A stretch of 52,300 nucleotides of DNA from a virus. Shown piece by piece: positions 32,568 to 39,949 of this stretch. The stretch is taken from the IMG/VR virus record IMGVR_UViG_3300014913_000017, positions 1 to 52,300 of that record. One strand, given 5' to 3'. The stretch's first letter is position 1, and each line of letters opens with the position of its first letter. The translations under genes and the position numbers were made by a program. A model generated the notes under the pieces. That model worked only from the letters and a program-made list of their open reading frames with translations, searched no databases and was not told the origin of the DNA.

Positions 32568-33128
32568 TCACTTCACCCAGGCGTACCGCTTCCCCGTCCT
32601 GATGTTGCTGATCAGTGTTGCGGACACGCCATACTTGCGGGCCAGGGCGCATTGTGTGATTCCGGTATCCAGCGCGGCGCGAATGTTTCGCACCTTGGTG
32701 GGGCTGAGTTTTTTACAAAAGCCCCGGTGGTTCCGCTTGGGGGCACGGGGATTCCACAGTCCGTGGCGGATCGCGTGGTCAGTGTTTTCCTGGTACGTGA
32801 CCACCTCCAGGTTGGAGGGGTGGTTGTTGGTTTTGATTCCATTCACGTGGTTGATCGTCATGCCGTCCGGGAATTCGAGGCCGTGAGCCACCATCCACAC
32901 GGCACGGTGAACCATGCACCTGTACCGGATCCCGTCGAGGGTGAAACCAAAACGGTGATACCCTTTCACAAGCTCAAAACGACAGGGACGCCAGGGGACG
33001 GCCTCCGGGCCTCCCTTGCCTCCCCTGTATCTGCGATAGTAGATAGAACACGTGCCCGCATTGAAGCGGAGGAGCCCGCGGTCAATGGCCGTGTGGATCG
33101 TTTTCAGGGTTGCCCGGGCATATCTCAT
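32568..33128 (-). CDS. HNH homing endonuclease
   Basis: It lies on the opposite strand from all neighbours. The ATG at 33128 gives 186 residues; a TTG at 33164 would add 12. Neither has a good ribosome site. HNH_3-type core: VHRAVWMVAHGLEFPDG (H74), TINHVNGIKTNNHPSNLE (N93 H94) and VVTYQENTDHA. A C-terminal helix-turn-helix (LSPTKVRNIRAALDTG, then CALARKYGVSATLISNIRTG, ~140-182) would bind target DNA. The order GYHRFGF... strand, HNH, HTH is usual for phage homing endonucleases. It fills a tail-gene gap exactly, leaving both neighbours intact, so it is a free-standing mobile gene. Confidence 0.85.
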   Translation of the reverse strand: MRYARATLKTIHTAIDRGLLRFNAGTCSIYYRRYRGGKGGPEAVPWRPCRFELVKGYHRFGFTLDGIRYRCMVHRAVWMVAHGLEFPDGMTINHVNGIKTNNHPSNLEVVTYQENTDHAIRHGLWNPRAPKRNHRGFCKKLSPTKVRNIRAALDTGITQCALARKYGVSATLISNIRTGKRYAWVK

Positions 33129-33169
33129 GGCCGGAAAAGTACCATAACAGAAACCGGAGGACAATAGCT

Positions 33170-33913
33170 ATGGCCGAGATCGATTGGACTGAGGCTGACG
33201 ACGGGTTGGCGGTTGCCTCCCTCCTGGGTGGCGTGACTGCGGGTGAGGCACCTCCACCTGGTGGTGGAACGTTTGTGTATGGGTTCCGTTCCGCGTCCGC
33301 TGTGACGGGAGCCAGGGCCCTGGCCACCAACCAGGCGGATTATTATCCAATCACCACCCCGGCCTCCGCTGGTGGTGGTTCGATCAGCGGTGCGATCAAG
33401 CGTGGGTTGTCCACGGTCACCACCGGGTTTGCCCCGCTGTTTTTCATCGGGGCCCAGGCGAGTGGCCCCCCGCCTCCGTCCGTCCTGGATAACGCTTACA
33501 TTCTGGGACTGGAGGACAATGAGCCCCACCGGGTGGTGTTGCGGAAGGGAAGGATCACGGATGGTGTGCCCGCGGCCACCGCGGAAAACTCACTGATGCG
33601 ATCCATGACCACGGAATCCATTGATACCTGGTGGCACATCATGTTGGACATGATCGTGAACCTGTCCGGGGACGTGGTGCTCCGCGTGTTCCGAAACGAC
33701 CTCACCACAAACCTGGTCACCAACCCGGTGTGGGAGGATCTGGAAATGGAAGGGGCCAACGATGGGATCAACGGATTCATTGACGACGCCCTGGCGGCGA
33801 ACAGTGGATCCCTCCCCTACGTTTCCGGGTATCTGGGTTTCGCGGGACAGGTGAGTGAGCAAGCCCGCCGGATGTACTTCGATCAAATCGTGACCGCCAG
33901 GCAACTGCCCTAG
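33170..33913 (+). CDS. tail or fiber protein with LamG-like beta-sandwich
   Basis: The start is ATG 33170, with GGAGG 9 bases upstream; an in-frame extension to 33110 runs into the HNH gene and is rejected. The 247 residues start with an acidic tail (MAEIDWTEADDGLAV), then a Gly-rich stretch. A beta-sandwich-like body follows: YYPITTPASAGGGSISGAIK, APLFFIGAQ, DNAYILGLEDNEPHRVVLRKG, WWHIMLDMIVNLSGDVVLRV. The repeated strand-Gly layout is that of concanavalin-like domains in fibers. The function is inferred as surface binding or structural. Confidence 0.5.
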   Translation: MAEIDWTEADDGLAVASLLGGVTAGEAPPPGGGTFVYGFRSASAVTGARALATNQADYYPITTPASAGGGSISGAIKRGLSTVTTGFAPLFFIGAQASGPPPPSVLDNAYILGLEDNEPHRVVLRKGRITDGVPAATAENSLMRSMTTESIDTWWHIMLDMIVNLSGDVVLRVFRNDLTTNLVTNPVWEDLEMEGANDGINGFIDDALAANSGSLPYVSGYLGFAGQVSEQARRMYFDQIVTARQLP

Positions 33914-33925
33914 TAGGAGGACCGG

Positions 33926-34306
33926 GTGCCCGAATTCACGGATCTGGATCGGTGGGTTGGTATCAGCCAGGGAAGGCTGGATCGATCGTATGCGGAGGCG
34001 GGTTCCTACCTGTACGCGATCACGGATGAAAACCAGCACCCCGTGGACGTGACGATCCCGGGCGCGTACACGGAAGTGATCCAGAATGTGGACGTTACAG
34101 CGATTAGTGGGATCCTGTTCCGGTTGCGGTACGTGGCCAGCCCGGATTCCAACTGGCGAGTGGAGGCCAACATTGCCGGGTTCGGGGCGTTCACGTTGGA
34201 CGTGCCCATGGGTGATCCTGATCAGGATTGGAGGCCGATCGTGATCCCGTGTGGCAAGCTGGTGGGGGTGGTTGCTGTGGCGATCACCGCTCAGGCGATA
34301 CCATGA
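33926..34306 (+). CDS. beta-rich baseplate or tail protein
   Basis: This 126-residue protein starts at GTG behind AGGAGG. The sequence (PEFTDLDRWVGISQGRLDRS, then VDVTIPGAYTEVIQNVDVTA and FRLRYVASPDSNWRVEANIA) looks like an all-beta domain of the sort used in neck or baseplate connectors. I recognise no family. The stop overlaps the ATG of the I-like gene (ATGA), suggesting coupled production. Confidence 0.5.
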   Translation: MPEFTDLDRWVGISQGRLDRSYAEAGSYLYAITDENQHPVDVTIPGAYTEVIQNVDVTAISGILFRLRYVASPDSNWRVEANIAGFGAFTLDVPMGDPDQDWRPIVIPCGKLVGVVAVAITAQAIP

Positions 34307-35721
34307 CGATCCGCATACCGCCAGCGATCTGGATCGATCACTTCGACCCGTTTAGCGGGGCACAGATCGTGGTGGCCAACCAGGTGCCCGCGATCAATGA
34401 CGTTCACGTGTCACCCCTGGCACGGATCGATCTGGACGTGCTGGACCTGGGCCCGAATCCCAACCAGCCCAACCTGGTGCAAGTGTGGATCCGCGGGATC
34501 CTGGCGTATGACGGGGTGGGGTTCCAGCCACCGTGGCACCTGGGATCCACTCTCAACAAGATCGCATCACCCGGCTCCGCGGTGAATGATATCTGGCGTT
34601 TCAGTTTCTACCACGGCGGGGGCTTCCCATTCACCTCCGGTGAAGTGGTGCCCGTGCGAGTGGAGGCGGATTCCACCGGGGCATACAACACCGCGGTGGA
34701 TTACACGTTCACGGCGGCGGACACGGTGGCCCCGCTGGTTGACAGCGTGGAAGCCACGGGCCCCAGGTACGTGGTGGTAACGTTCAATGAAGGCGTGGAT
34801 CCGGACACGGTGATCCCGGCCAACTTCACCCTGTCCAGCACGGACCCCCCGTACTACCTGGCCGCGATCGAGTCCGTGGAGGAACTGTTCCCGTATCAGT
34901 ACCGCTTGAAGTTTGATCAGGAATTGAGCAACGGGCGGGAATACGATCTGGCGATCGAGAATGTCCAGGATCTTGCGGTGCCACCCAACACGATCGCGCC
35001 CGTGGTGGTGCCGTTCACCTCCGCAGTCTACCCAGCCCCGGACGATCGGCGGTGGGATCTGTGGTCCATGGTTCCGGCACGTGTGCGGTGGGCGGATCGA
35101 AAGCTCACGGGCGGAAGCCCGGGACACACCCAGCGGTTTATCCAGGTGCTCCAGGAGGTGGTGGACCTGTGGCTGTTGGACGTGGACACCGATCAGTACA
35201 TCATGGATATTGACCGGGCCCCGGAGGGTGCCATTGACCTCCTCCTCCGTTTTTTCCGCAACCCGTTTCCCTTTGTCCTGACGGACAATCAAAAGCGGAA
35301 GCTGGCCCGGATGCTGTTCACGATCAATGCCAGCAAACACGCCCAGGGAATCATTGACGTGGTGTTTTTCTTCATGGGGATCGTGATCACGATCACCCCG
35401 CTGGGGTACGGTGGCGGAGGGTGGCGACTGGCCACCGCTGGCCTCCCCGCGTGGAGGCTTCCCACGTATGGCAAGCTGGGGGTCACCACGCGCCTCCTGG
35501 GCACCGGGCCTGGTGAGGCGTGGCCCTATACTTTCATTGTGGACGTACCCGTGGCACTATCAGACGATCAACGCCAGCAACTGGTGAAGATCATCGAAGT
35601 GATGAAAGCGGCGCATGAACATTACATCATACATGAACCCACACCACCGCCTCCCGCCACCTGGTTGCTGGGCGTGAGTGGGTACACGGAACTGGGAATC
35701 ACCACCAGGTTGGGAACGTAG
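34303..35721 (+). CDS. baseplate protein I-like with Ig-like insert
   Basis: The start is ATG 34303 (ATGA overlap); an earlier in-frame GTG lies within the previous gene. The product is 472 residues. Residues ~150-260 (PLVDSVEATGPRYVVVTFNE, FTLSSTDPPYYLAAIESVEE, YDLAIENVQDLAV) are a bacterial Ig-like domain. From ~290, helices then LRFFRNPFPFVLTDNQKRKL, ARMLFTINASKHAQGIIDVV and FFFMGIVITITPL match the tail protein I layout (KGT/KHA-type helix followed by a hydrophobic strand). Such proteins lie at the wedge periphery and hold fibers. This fits the fiber gene that follows. Confidence 0.65.
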   Translation: MTIRIPPAIWIDHFDPFSGAQIVVANQVPAINDVHVSPLARIDLDVLDLGPNPNQPNLVQVWIRGILAYDGVGFQPPWHLGSTLNKIASPGSAVNDIWRFSFYHGGGFPFTSGEVVPVRVEADSTGAYNTAVDYTFTAADTVAPLVDSVEATGPRYVVVTFNEGVDPDTVIPANFTLSSTDPPYYLAAIESVEELFPYQYRLKFDQELSNGREYDLAIENVQDLAVPPNTIAPVVVPFTSAVYPAPDDRRWDLWSMVPARVRWADRKLTGGSPGHTQRFIQVLQEVVDLWLLDVDTDQYIMDIDRAPEGAIDLLLRFFRNPFPFVLTDNQKRKLARMLFTINASKHAQGIIDVVFFFMGIVITITPLGYGGGGWRLATAGLPAWRLPTYGKLGVTTRLLGTGPGEAWPYTFIVDVPVALSDDQRQQLVKIIEVMKAAHEHYIIHEPTPPPPATWLLGVSGYTELGITTRLGT

Positions 35722-35733
35722 GAGGCAACGGCC

Positions 35734-37485
35734 ATGGCCGATCGGCATGATTATTATTTCGGGGAAGTGGTCACGGAATCGGAACTGGACGAGGGTTTTG
35801 ATTTCCAGGAACAGGCGGACTGGGATCAAAACACGGACATGGGCTTGACCGGGATCGCGTTCCCCCAGTACCAGCCAGTGGCCCCGTGGCCCAACAGTGA
35901 AAACCTGGGGGACGTGAACCCCTCATGGACGCCCAGGGAAGACGGCCCTCCATCCACGGACATGATCGTGGATACCGGGTATGGGTACGACAAGGACGGC
36001 AAGCGGTTGGCCGTCGATCCTTCCACGTCCGTGGTGGTGGACTGTTCCCAGGATTACCTGGGCGTGTCCAACGCGGTGGCCGTGGGCAATGAGCGGTGGA
36101 TCGGCCTGTTCCTGAAATTCAACCGCGCCCTGTCCGATCCTCGCACGGATGACAACGGCCTTACGGTGTGGTTCCTCCAGGAGGAAAGTTACACGATCGA
36201 GGTTCACCAGGGCCCGGAGGAACTGGCCCCGGCCGTCACCAGGCCCGCGCTGTTGTCGGATGGGATCCTCCTGTGCGACGTGATCTACACCAACGGCACC
36301 CCGGCCGCTGGGATCATGGATGCGGATCGGGATTTCTCGCGCACGGAGTACCTGGTCAACCTGGATATGTCCGCGTTCATGGGCGCGATCCCCAGCCCCA
36401 TGAACGGGCGGATCATCGGGCGCAACCTGGCGGAGGCTTTCTGGAATGCGTTTTTCCTGGTGGGGATTTTCGCCAATAACACGTACATCCCCCTGGCCGG
36501 GTCCAACCAGATCACGGGTGAGTTGACCCCGGCGGTTTCTTGCACGGACGATCTGGGGAAGGTCGGCCAGCAATGGAAAAAGCTGTACGCCCAGGCCACA
36601 CAGGTGGCACCCAGCACCGTGAGCGGTGCCAGTTCATTCAGGCCGGATCAGGACTGGGATCCCATTTTCGGCCACAGCTATGCCGGGCACGTCAACCAGT
36701 CGATCGACGCCTTGATCGGCGCGGCCGCCACCTCATGGGTGGACCTGGAGGGAAGGCACGGCCGGGCGTACCTGGATGAATGGGAGGATTTCCTCACACA
36801 CGATATATCCCTCCTGAAATTCGGGGCGGTGCCCCCGGCACCTGGTGGGATCAACAACACCGATCGGTACACGGTCAACAACCTGGGGGCCACCCCTGGA
36901 ACGTGGGCATTCAACGCGGCCCCATTCGTTGACGGTGGGTTTGTGAAGTTGACCGCCGCCGCCCCGGGTGATGCGGTGAGCGTGAACGGATCGATCTTCC
37001 CGGCGCGGGCTGGCGTGTCGCAACAGCCGTGGAGGATCGAGCACGGTTTCTGGATCGAGAATTTCGATTCTGTGGGATCGCTGATCAGGTTCGGGGCCAT
37101 GGACAGCGGCGGCGGGATCTACGAGGTGATCTACGATCCCGGCGGTGTGATTCTCGCCGCACCATCGCCCAACATTTGGATCCGGTACGCGGACGCCCTG
37201 GGCGGTGGCCCATTCGAGTTTGATACCGGGTTCATGGTGCTGTTCGGGCTGAATATCTGGGGTGTGGAGATCGGCCGTGACAGCAACACCGGGGACATGA
37301 TCATGTCCTTCTATGGCGGGCGTGGTGTTTTGTGGCAACTGAACCTGACGACCCTGGGCGTGTACGGCAACCTGGCCACCTTCATGGTGGACGTGTTCGC
37401 ATACGTGGGCGCGGGCGGTGGCGCGGTCAATCCGTGTATTGTGAACTGGGACTGGCACCACACCCAGGCACACAGGCAATTCTAG
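35734..37485 (+). CDS. tail fiber protein
   Basis: This 583-residue protein starts behind GTAGGAGG. The N-terminus (DYYFGEVVTESELDEGFDFQ, then EQADWDQNTDMGLTGIAFPQ) looks like an attachment segment, as in fiber proteins following the baseplate. The middle is helical and beta with LPSPMNGRIIGRNLAEAF. The C-terminal third (LGATPGTWAFNAAPFVDGGF, EHGFWIENFDSVGSLIRFG, YGNLATFMVDVFAYVGAGGG) is beta-sandwich-like, a likely receptor-binding tip. It is the largest protein at the end of the baseplate block. Confidence 0.6.
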   Translation: MADRHDYYFGEVVTESELDEGFDFQEQADWDQNTDMGLTGIAFPQYQPVAPWPNSENLGDVNPSWTPREDGPPSTDMIVDTGYGYDKDGKRLAVDPSTSVVVDCSQDYLGVSNAVAVGNERWIGLFLKFNRALSDPRTDDNGLTVWFLQEESYTIEVHQGPEELAPAVTRPALLSDGILLCDVIYTNGTPAAGIMDADRDFSRTEYLVNLDMSAFMGAIPSPMNGRIIGRNLAEAFWNAFFLVGIFANNTYIPLAGSNQITGELTPAVSCTDDLGKVGQQWKKLYAQATQVAPSTVSGASSFRPDQDWDPIFGHSYAGHVNQSIDALIGAAATSWVDLEGRHGRAYLDEWEDFLTHDISLLKFGAVPPAPGGINNTDRYTVNNLGATPGTWAFNAAPFVDGGFVKLTAAAPGDAVSVNGSIFPARAGVSQQPWRIEHGFWIENFDSVGSLIRFGAMDSGGGIYEVIYDPGGVILAAPSPNIWIRYADALGGGPFEFDTGFMVLFGLNIWGVEIGRDSNTGDMIMSFYGGRGVLWQLNLTTLGVYGNLATFMVDVFAYVGAGGGAVNPCIVNWDWHHTQAHRQF

Positions 37486-37507
37486 GAAAATTCAAGGAGG
37501 CAATCCC

Positions 37508-37861
37508 ATGTTATTCACTGAACAGCGGCTGGAAAAGTTCCTCCGGGACAACCCGGATCACTTGCTCACGATCACGGCCACCACGGTGGACGGGGAGGTC
37601 CAGGTCACGGCAACGGTGGCCGGGGAGGGTGACGGCAAGGTGGTGGAGGTGGCCAAGATCGCGGAGGCCGTGAAGCTGGAGGAGGTGCCGTGCAAGCTGG
37701 CGGAGGATTTCCGCGCCAAGTTGCTGGTGGCGTCCAAGGTGGAGGACAGGTCCAAGCTCCCCACCTCACAGCGCACCGCCATGGGCACCGGGATCCCCGG
37801 GATCGCGGAGGCCAGGATTGATGGGAACGCGATCCGGGAAGCGTTGCCCAAGCTGGGCTGA
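37508..37861 (+). CDS. small hypothetical protein after the tail fiber
   Basis: This 117-residue protein starts behind AAGGAGG. It has an N-terminal helix (FTEQRLEKFLRDNPDHLL), beta strands (LTITATTVDGEVQVTATVAG) and a charged helical C-terminus with LPTSQRTAMGTGIPGIAEAR. I recognise no family. It could be a fiber assembly factor because of its position, but nothing in the sequence proves it. A promoter-like site follows its stop. Confidence 0.5.
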   Translation: MLFTEQRLEKFLRDNPDHLLTITATTVDGEVQVTATVAGEGDGKVVEVAKIAEAVKLEEVPCKLAEDFRAKLLVASKVEDRSKLPTSQRTAMGTGIPGIAEARIDGNAIREALPKLG

Positions 37862-37871
37862 TCCGCGTTCC

Positions 37872-37903
37872 TTGACCCGTCCCGGCACCGTGGGGGATAC
37901 TGT
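37872..37903 (+). promoter_or_regulatory. sigma70-like promoter, GATACT variant (site 5)
   Basis: TTGACC at 37872-37877, 18 bases, GATACTGT at 37896-37903, ahead of the membrane-protein cluster starting at 37927. It resembles the GATAGT sites but has a 2-base longer spacer and a C in the -10. Confidence 0.45.
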
Positions 37904-37926
37904 GATCATGTGCGGAGGTTGTCCCC

Positions 37927-38199
37927 GTGGAGTTTCAGTGGTTGGAATTTGGGATCGGCGCTGGGTTGTTTCTGATCGCTGTGGTCACCACCTTGGTAGG
38001 TGTGGGCTGGCGCATTCGAGGCATGGAGGCCAGGTTGCGTGAGGAGTCCAGGGAAAACGCGGAACAGGAGGCGTTCCGGGCCATGAAAAAGCACCTCGAC
38101 GCGGAACACACCAAGGACAGTGAAGGGCGGACGCTGCGGGAACGGATTGGGCTGGTGGAGGCAACGTGCAAACAACGGCACCCACAAATTGGAGGCTGA
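37927..38199 (+). CDS. small membrane protein with coiled coil (holin or spanin candidate)
   Basis: This 90-residue protein starts at GTG, with CGGAGG 8 bases upstream. One transmembrane segment lies at about residues 8-29 (FGIGAGLFLIAVVTTLVGVG), followed by a charged helix (MEARLREESRENAEQEAFRA). The layout, TM at the N-terminus and an amphipathic helix behind it, resembles i-spanins or DUF-type phage lysis-region proteins. The next two genes also encode membrane proteins. Lysis function is inferred; no endolysin is visible in the window. Confidence 0.55.
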   Translation: MEFQWLEFGIGAGLFLIAVVTTLVGVGWRIRGMEARLREESRENAEQEAFRAMKKHLDAEHTKDSEGRTLRERIGLVEATCKQRHPQIGG

Positions 38200-38201
38200 A
38201 C

Positions 38202-38387
38202 GTGGACACGCAACACAGACCGAACACGGACACAATGACACGCACCAAAGAAATGATCCGGAGGGTGGGGAACAGTAAGGCGGCCAAGGAGGTGCGGAGG
38301 GCTGTGCCACCGTGGGGCGTCATTGTGATCGCGGCGGTGATCATGGGCCTGGCGGTGGCGTGTCTGGCTTCTGCTTTCAACGGCTGA
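38202..38387 (+). CDS. small membrane protein with C-terminal transmembrane helix
   Basis: This 61-residue protein starts at GTG 38202, with GGAGG 6 bases upstream; an in-frame GTG at 38166 lies inside the upstream gene. A polar, basic N-terminal half (TRTKEMIRRVGNSKAAKEVR) precedes one hydrophobic segment (WGVIVIAAVIMGLAVACLAS), a tail-anchored layout. It is probably part of the lysis or envelope cluster, perhaps with its neighbours. No family is recognised. Confidence 0.5.
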   Translation: MDTQHRPNTDTMTRTKEMIRRVGNSKAAKEVRRAVPPWGVIVIAAVIMGLAVACLASAFNG

Positions 38388-38413
38388 TCGAAATTCACAC
38401 AAGGAGGTATAAC

Positions 38414-38956
38414 ATGACAGGATGGAATGAGATTTTAGGACATCAGCGGTCATGGGCCGTGGTCATTGGCCTGGTGTTCCAGGTGCTGGTGATGATCGGT
38501 TGCCTCACCATGGACAACCCGAACGTGGCGTACATCCTGCACCACGCCCCGGTGATCCTCGCGGCGCTGTGGGGCGCGTTGGTGTTGGGCAAGTCGTATG
38601 AGGATCGGATCACGGGTGGCACCACTTCCGCGTTGCACGTGTGGAGGTCACCCGGCAAGGAGGGCGGGTGGTCCTATGCCCTCACCAGGTTGCTGTCCGA
38701 TGAATCATTCATCACCACCCTCTTGGGATCCGTGCTGGCGATTGTTGCACTCGTCGCACCACTGTGGCCTGGGCTAGAATCCATGCGTGAATTGTTCACC
38801 AATCTGGCCTATACCGTGGCCGCATTGTGCGGGCTGTTGACCGGAGGACTAAAATACACCGCGGCACATTCTGATGGCCGTTTGTCCGCACTTCCACCAG
38901 CCCCACCGGATACCGATCCAGTCCCGGCCCCGGAACCCGACGAGGACACGGAATAG
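38414..38956 (+). CDS. four-TM membrane protein, holin-like
   Basis: The start is ATG 38414 behind AAGGAGG; an upstream in-frame extension overlaps the previous gene and is rejected. The 180 residues contain four probable transmembrane segments at about 13-33 (SWAVVIGLVFQVLVMIGCLT), 39-59 (YILHHAPVILAALWGALVLG), 100-122 (FITTLLGSVLAIVALVAPLW) and 130-147. A Pro/Asp/Glu-rich C-terminal tail follows. The small size, multiple TMs and neighbouring membrane genes suggest a holin-type protein; this is inference. It is the last gene before the terminator at 39020. Confidence 0.55.
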   Translation: MTGWNEILGHQRSWAVVIGLVFQVLVMIGCLTMDNPNVAYILHHAPVILAALWGALVLGKSYEDRITGGTTSALHVWRSPGKEGGWSYALTRLLSDESFITTLLGSVLAIVALVAPLWPGLESMRELFTNLAYTVAALCGLLTGGLKYTAAHSDGRLSALPPAPPDTDPVPAPEPDEDTE

Positions 38957-38963
38957 CCTACCT

Positions 38964-38977
38964 GGGCCAAATGGCCC
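38964..38977 (+). terminator. GGGCC/GGCCC hairpin after the membrane gene cluster
   Basis: GGGCC (38964-38968), loop AAAT, GGCCC (38973-38977), eight bases after the stop. There is no T-run, so it is a weak terminator or mRNA end stabiliser. A similar hairpin occurs at 43222-43237 after the next gene cluster. Confidence 0.3.
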
Positions 38978-39004
38978 CGATTCACGACTGATTTTCACCA
39001 ACAA

Positions 39005-39069
39005 TTAACACCTAACATTCGGGCGCTTGTGGAATTGCCCGCCATTTTTTGTTGTGTATTGGGTGTTAA
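39005..39069 (+). promoter_or_regulatory. TTAACACC inverted repeat spanning the promoter (possible operator)
   Basis: TTAACACCTAA (39005-39015) is a near-perfect inverted copy (10 of 11) of TTGGGTGTTAA (39059-39069), which overlaps the -35/-10 spacer of the promoter at 39052. This is a plausible binding site pair for a repressor. Confidence 0.4.
39020..39050 (+). terminator. intrinsic terminator at the end of the virion/membrane block
   Basis: CGGGC (39020-39024) and GCCCG (39037-39041) pair over a 12-base loop, followed by CCA and TTTTTT (39045-39050). It is the only clear hairpin plus T-run in the window and lies just before the promoter at 39052. Confidence 0.55.
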
Positions 39070-39080
39070 CTGTGTATACA
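39052..39080 (+). promoter_or_regulatory. promoter of the first accessory cluster
   Basis: TTGTGT at 39052-39057, 17 bases, TATACA at 39075-39080, a reasonable sigma70-type promoter. It shares TTAACTGTGTA (39066-39076) with the second cluster's upstream region (43317-43327), and TTAACTG is the reverse complement of the CAGTTAA motif. It is the apparent start of transcription for the genes from 39175 on. Confidence 0.6.
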
Positions 39081-39153
39081 TAGGGGTATGAATAATGGAA
39101 ACAGTAACGACGGGCGCACGGGATACGCGGGAAGCGTTCCCAGCGTCCATGCG

Positions 39154-39174
39154 AATGCCACCAAGGAGGGCACG
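39154..39174 (+). repeat. shared leader and ribosome site (copy 1)
   Basis: This 21-base leader just before the ATG at 39175 matches 18 of 21 bases of the leader at 43375-43395, including AAGGAGGGCAC. Both follow the same promoter element. Duplication of a leader, possibly with upstream sequence, is likely. Confidence 0.5.
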
Positions 39175-39423
39175 ATGACAACCTATGCATTCCCCACAAT
39201 CATTGGCGGATTAATCAAGGGGACGATCACAAGCAAGCGTGGCGGGATCGTGGTCCAGGTGATTAGTTTCACCAACCAGTACGATCAGACCGCGTACCTG
39301 TGCCGGGTGGTGAGGGATTACCGCGGCCTGCGTTATGGCGGCCGCGAATTCACAGCGGGCCCCGGTGCGGATCTTGCCTCCACCGTCGAGGTTGCCCACA
39401 AGATTATCAACGGAACCTGGTAG
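39175..39423 (+). CDS. small accessory protein, first gene of cluster 1
   Basis: The ATG at 39175 is preceded by AAGGAGG with 5-base spacing. A longer ATG at 39088 would start in the promoter leader and is not preferred. The 82 residues start with a hydrophobic strand-turn part (TTYAFPTIIGGLIKGTITSK), then RGGIVVQVISFTNQYDQTAY and a final helix (LASTVEVAHKIINGTW). I recognise no family. Small proteins right after a phage promoter often take over host functions, but this cannot be shown here. Confidence 0.55.
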   Translation: MTTYAFPTIIGGLIKGTITSKRGGIVVQVISFTNQYDQTAYLCRVVRDYRGLRYGGREFTAGPGADLASTVEVAHKIINGTW

Positions 39424-39433
39424 GAGGGACATC

Positions 39434-39606
39434 ATGAGCAAGAGCAACGCACAGATCAAAGCGGCAGAGCGTTTCGACAACGCTACCGCGATCCTCCACA
39501 AGCGTACCGGATCCTGGACAACGCTTGCCGCGAATGGATCCGCGAAAACCATCCCGACATTGCATCCGGATTCGACGGCCTCCCATTCACGGAGGTGGCG
39601 GTATGA
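39434..39606 (+). CDS. small gene with an apparent -1 frame change
   Basis: ATG 39434 has GGAGGG upstream and begins MSKSNAQIKAAERFDN. In this frame the reading continues to 39784, through the next gene, with atypical Ser/Arg/Pro-rich composition. In the -1 frame, however, a protein-like sequence is open from 39424 (YRDPPQAYRILDNACREWIR, then ENHPDIASGFDGLPFTEVAV) and stops at 39604, where the TGA overlaps the next gene's ATG (39603). So the gene most likely spans 39434-39606 with a one-base frame change between about 39455 and 39510. It could be a mutation, an assembly error or programmed slippage. About 57 residues would result. The function is unknown. Confidence 0.5.
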
Positions 39607-39824
39607 TCTGGCGGCGCAATCCCGTGACGCGGAATTGGCTGGGTCTTCCGGAAGATCAGAACGTCCACAGCTATCTGGCGATCCCGGAGGGACGTTCCCG
39701 CCACCCCATGGTGTGGGACCTGTACAAATATATGAATGCTGGTGGTGGTGTCGATCGCCTGGGCACGTTCCCCACCCTCCGTGAGTGCAAGGCCAAGGCG
39801 GAGGAACTGGAGGCACAGGTATGA
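39603..39824 (+). CDS. small accessory protein (cluster 1)
   Basis: This 73-residue protein starts behind GGAGG at the ATG overlapping the previous stop; an upstream in-frame extension is not used. Sequence: MIWRRNPVTRNWLGLPEDQN, RHPMVWDLYKYMNAGGGVD, then a C-terminal helix (LRECKAKAEELEAQV). A compact Trp-rich N-terminal half and an amphipathic C-terminal helix are visible. No family is recognised. The stop overlaps an ATG at 39821. Confidence 0.5.
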   Translation: MIWRRNPVTRNWLGLPEDQNVHSYLAIPEGRSRHPMVWDLYKYMNAGGGVDRLGTFPTLRECKAKAEELEAQV

Positions 39825-39927
39825 ACACCAGCCCTGGAATGGTTGACCGTGGCGGGATCGTGTTCCGCCCCAGGGCCCGGGCTCACATGAGCCCCGCAAC
39901 AACCACAGCCCGGTTGAATGGCCGGGC

Positions 39928-39935
39928 CCAGTTAA
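39928..39935 (+). repeat. CCAGTTAA intergenic motif (copy 5)
   Basis: CCAGTTAA lies 14 bases before the ATG at 39950. The preceding GGGCCCGG...CCGGGCCC arms form a perfect 8-bp inverted repeat ending in the motif. Confidence 0.45.
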
Positions 39936-39949
39936 GGGAAGGCAATACA

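Noticed and set aside
33020-33050. GATAGT in the HNH gene as another late promoter
   Set aside because: The nearest TTG-type -35 is 13 bases away and no gene follows it correctly; it lies inside the minus-strand coding region.
38957-39087. tRNA or small RNA gene in the 39 kb gap
   Set aside because: The inverted repeats do not make a cloverleaf; they fit a terminator and an operator around a promoter.
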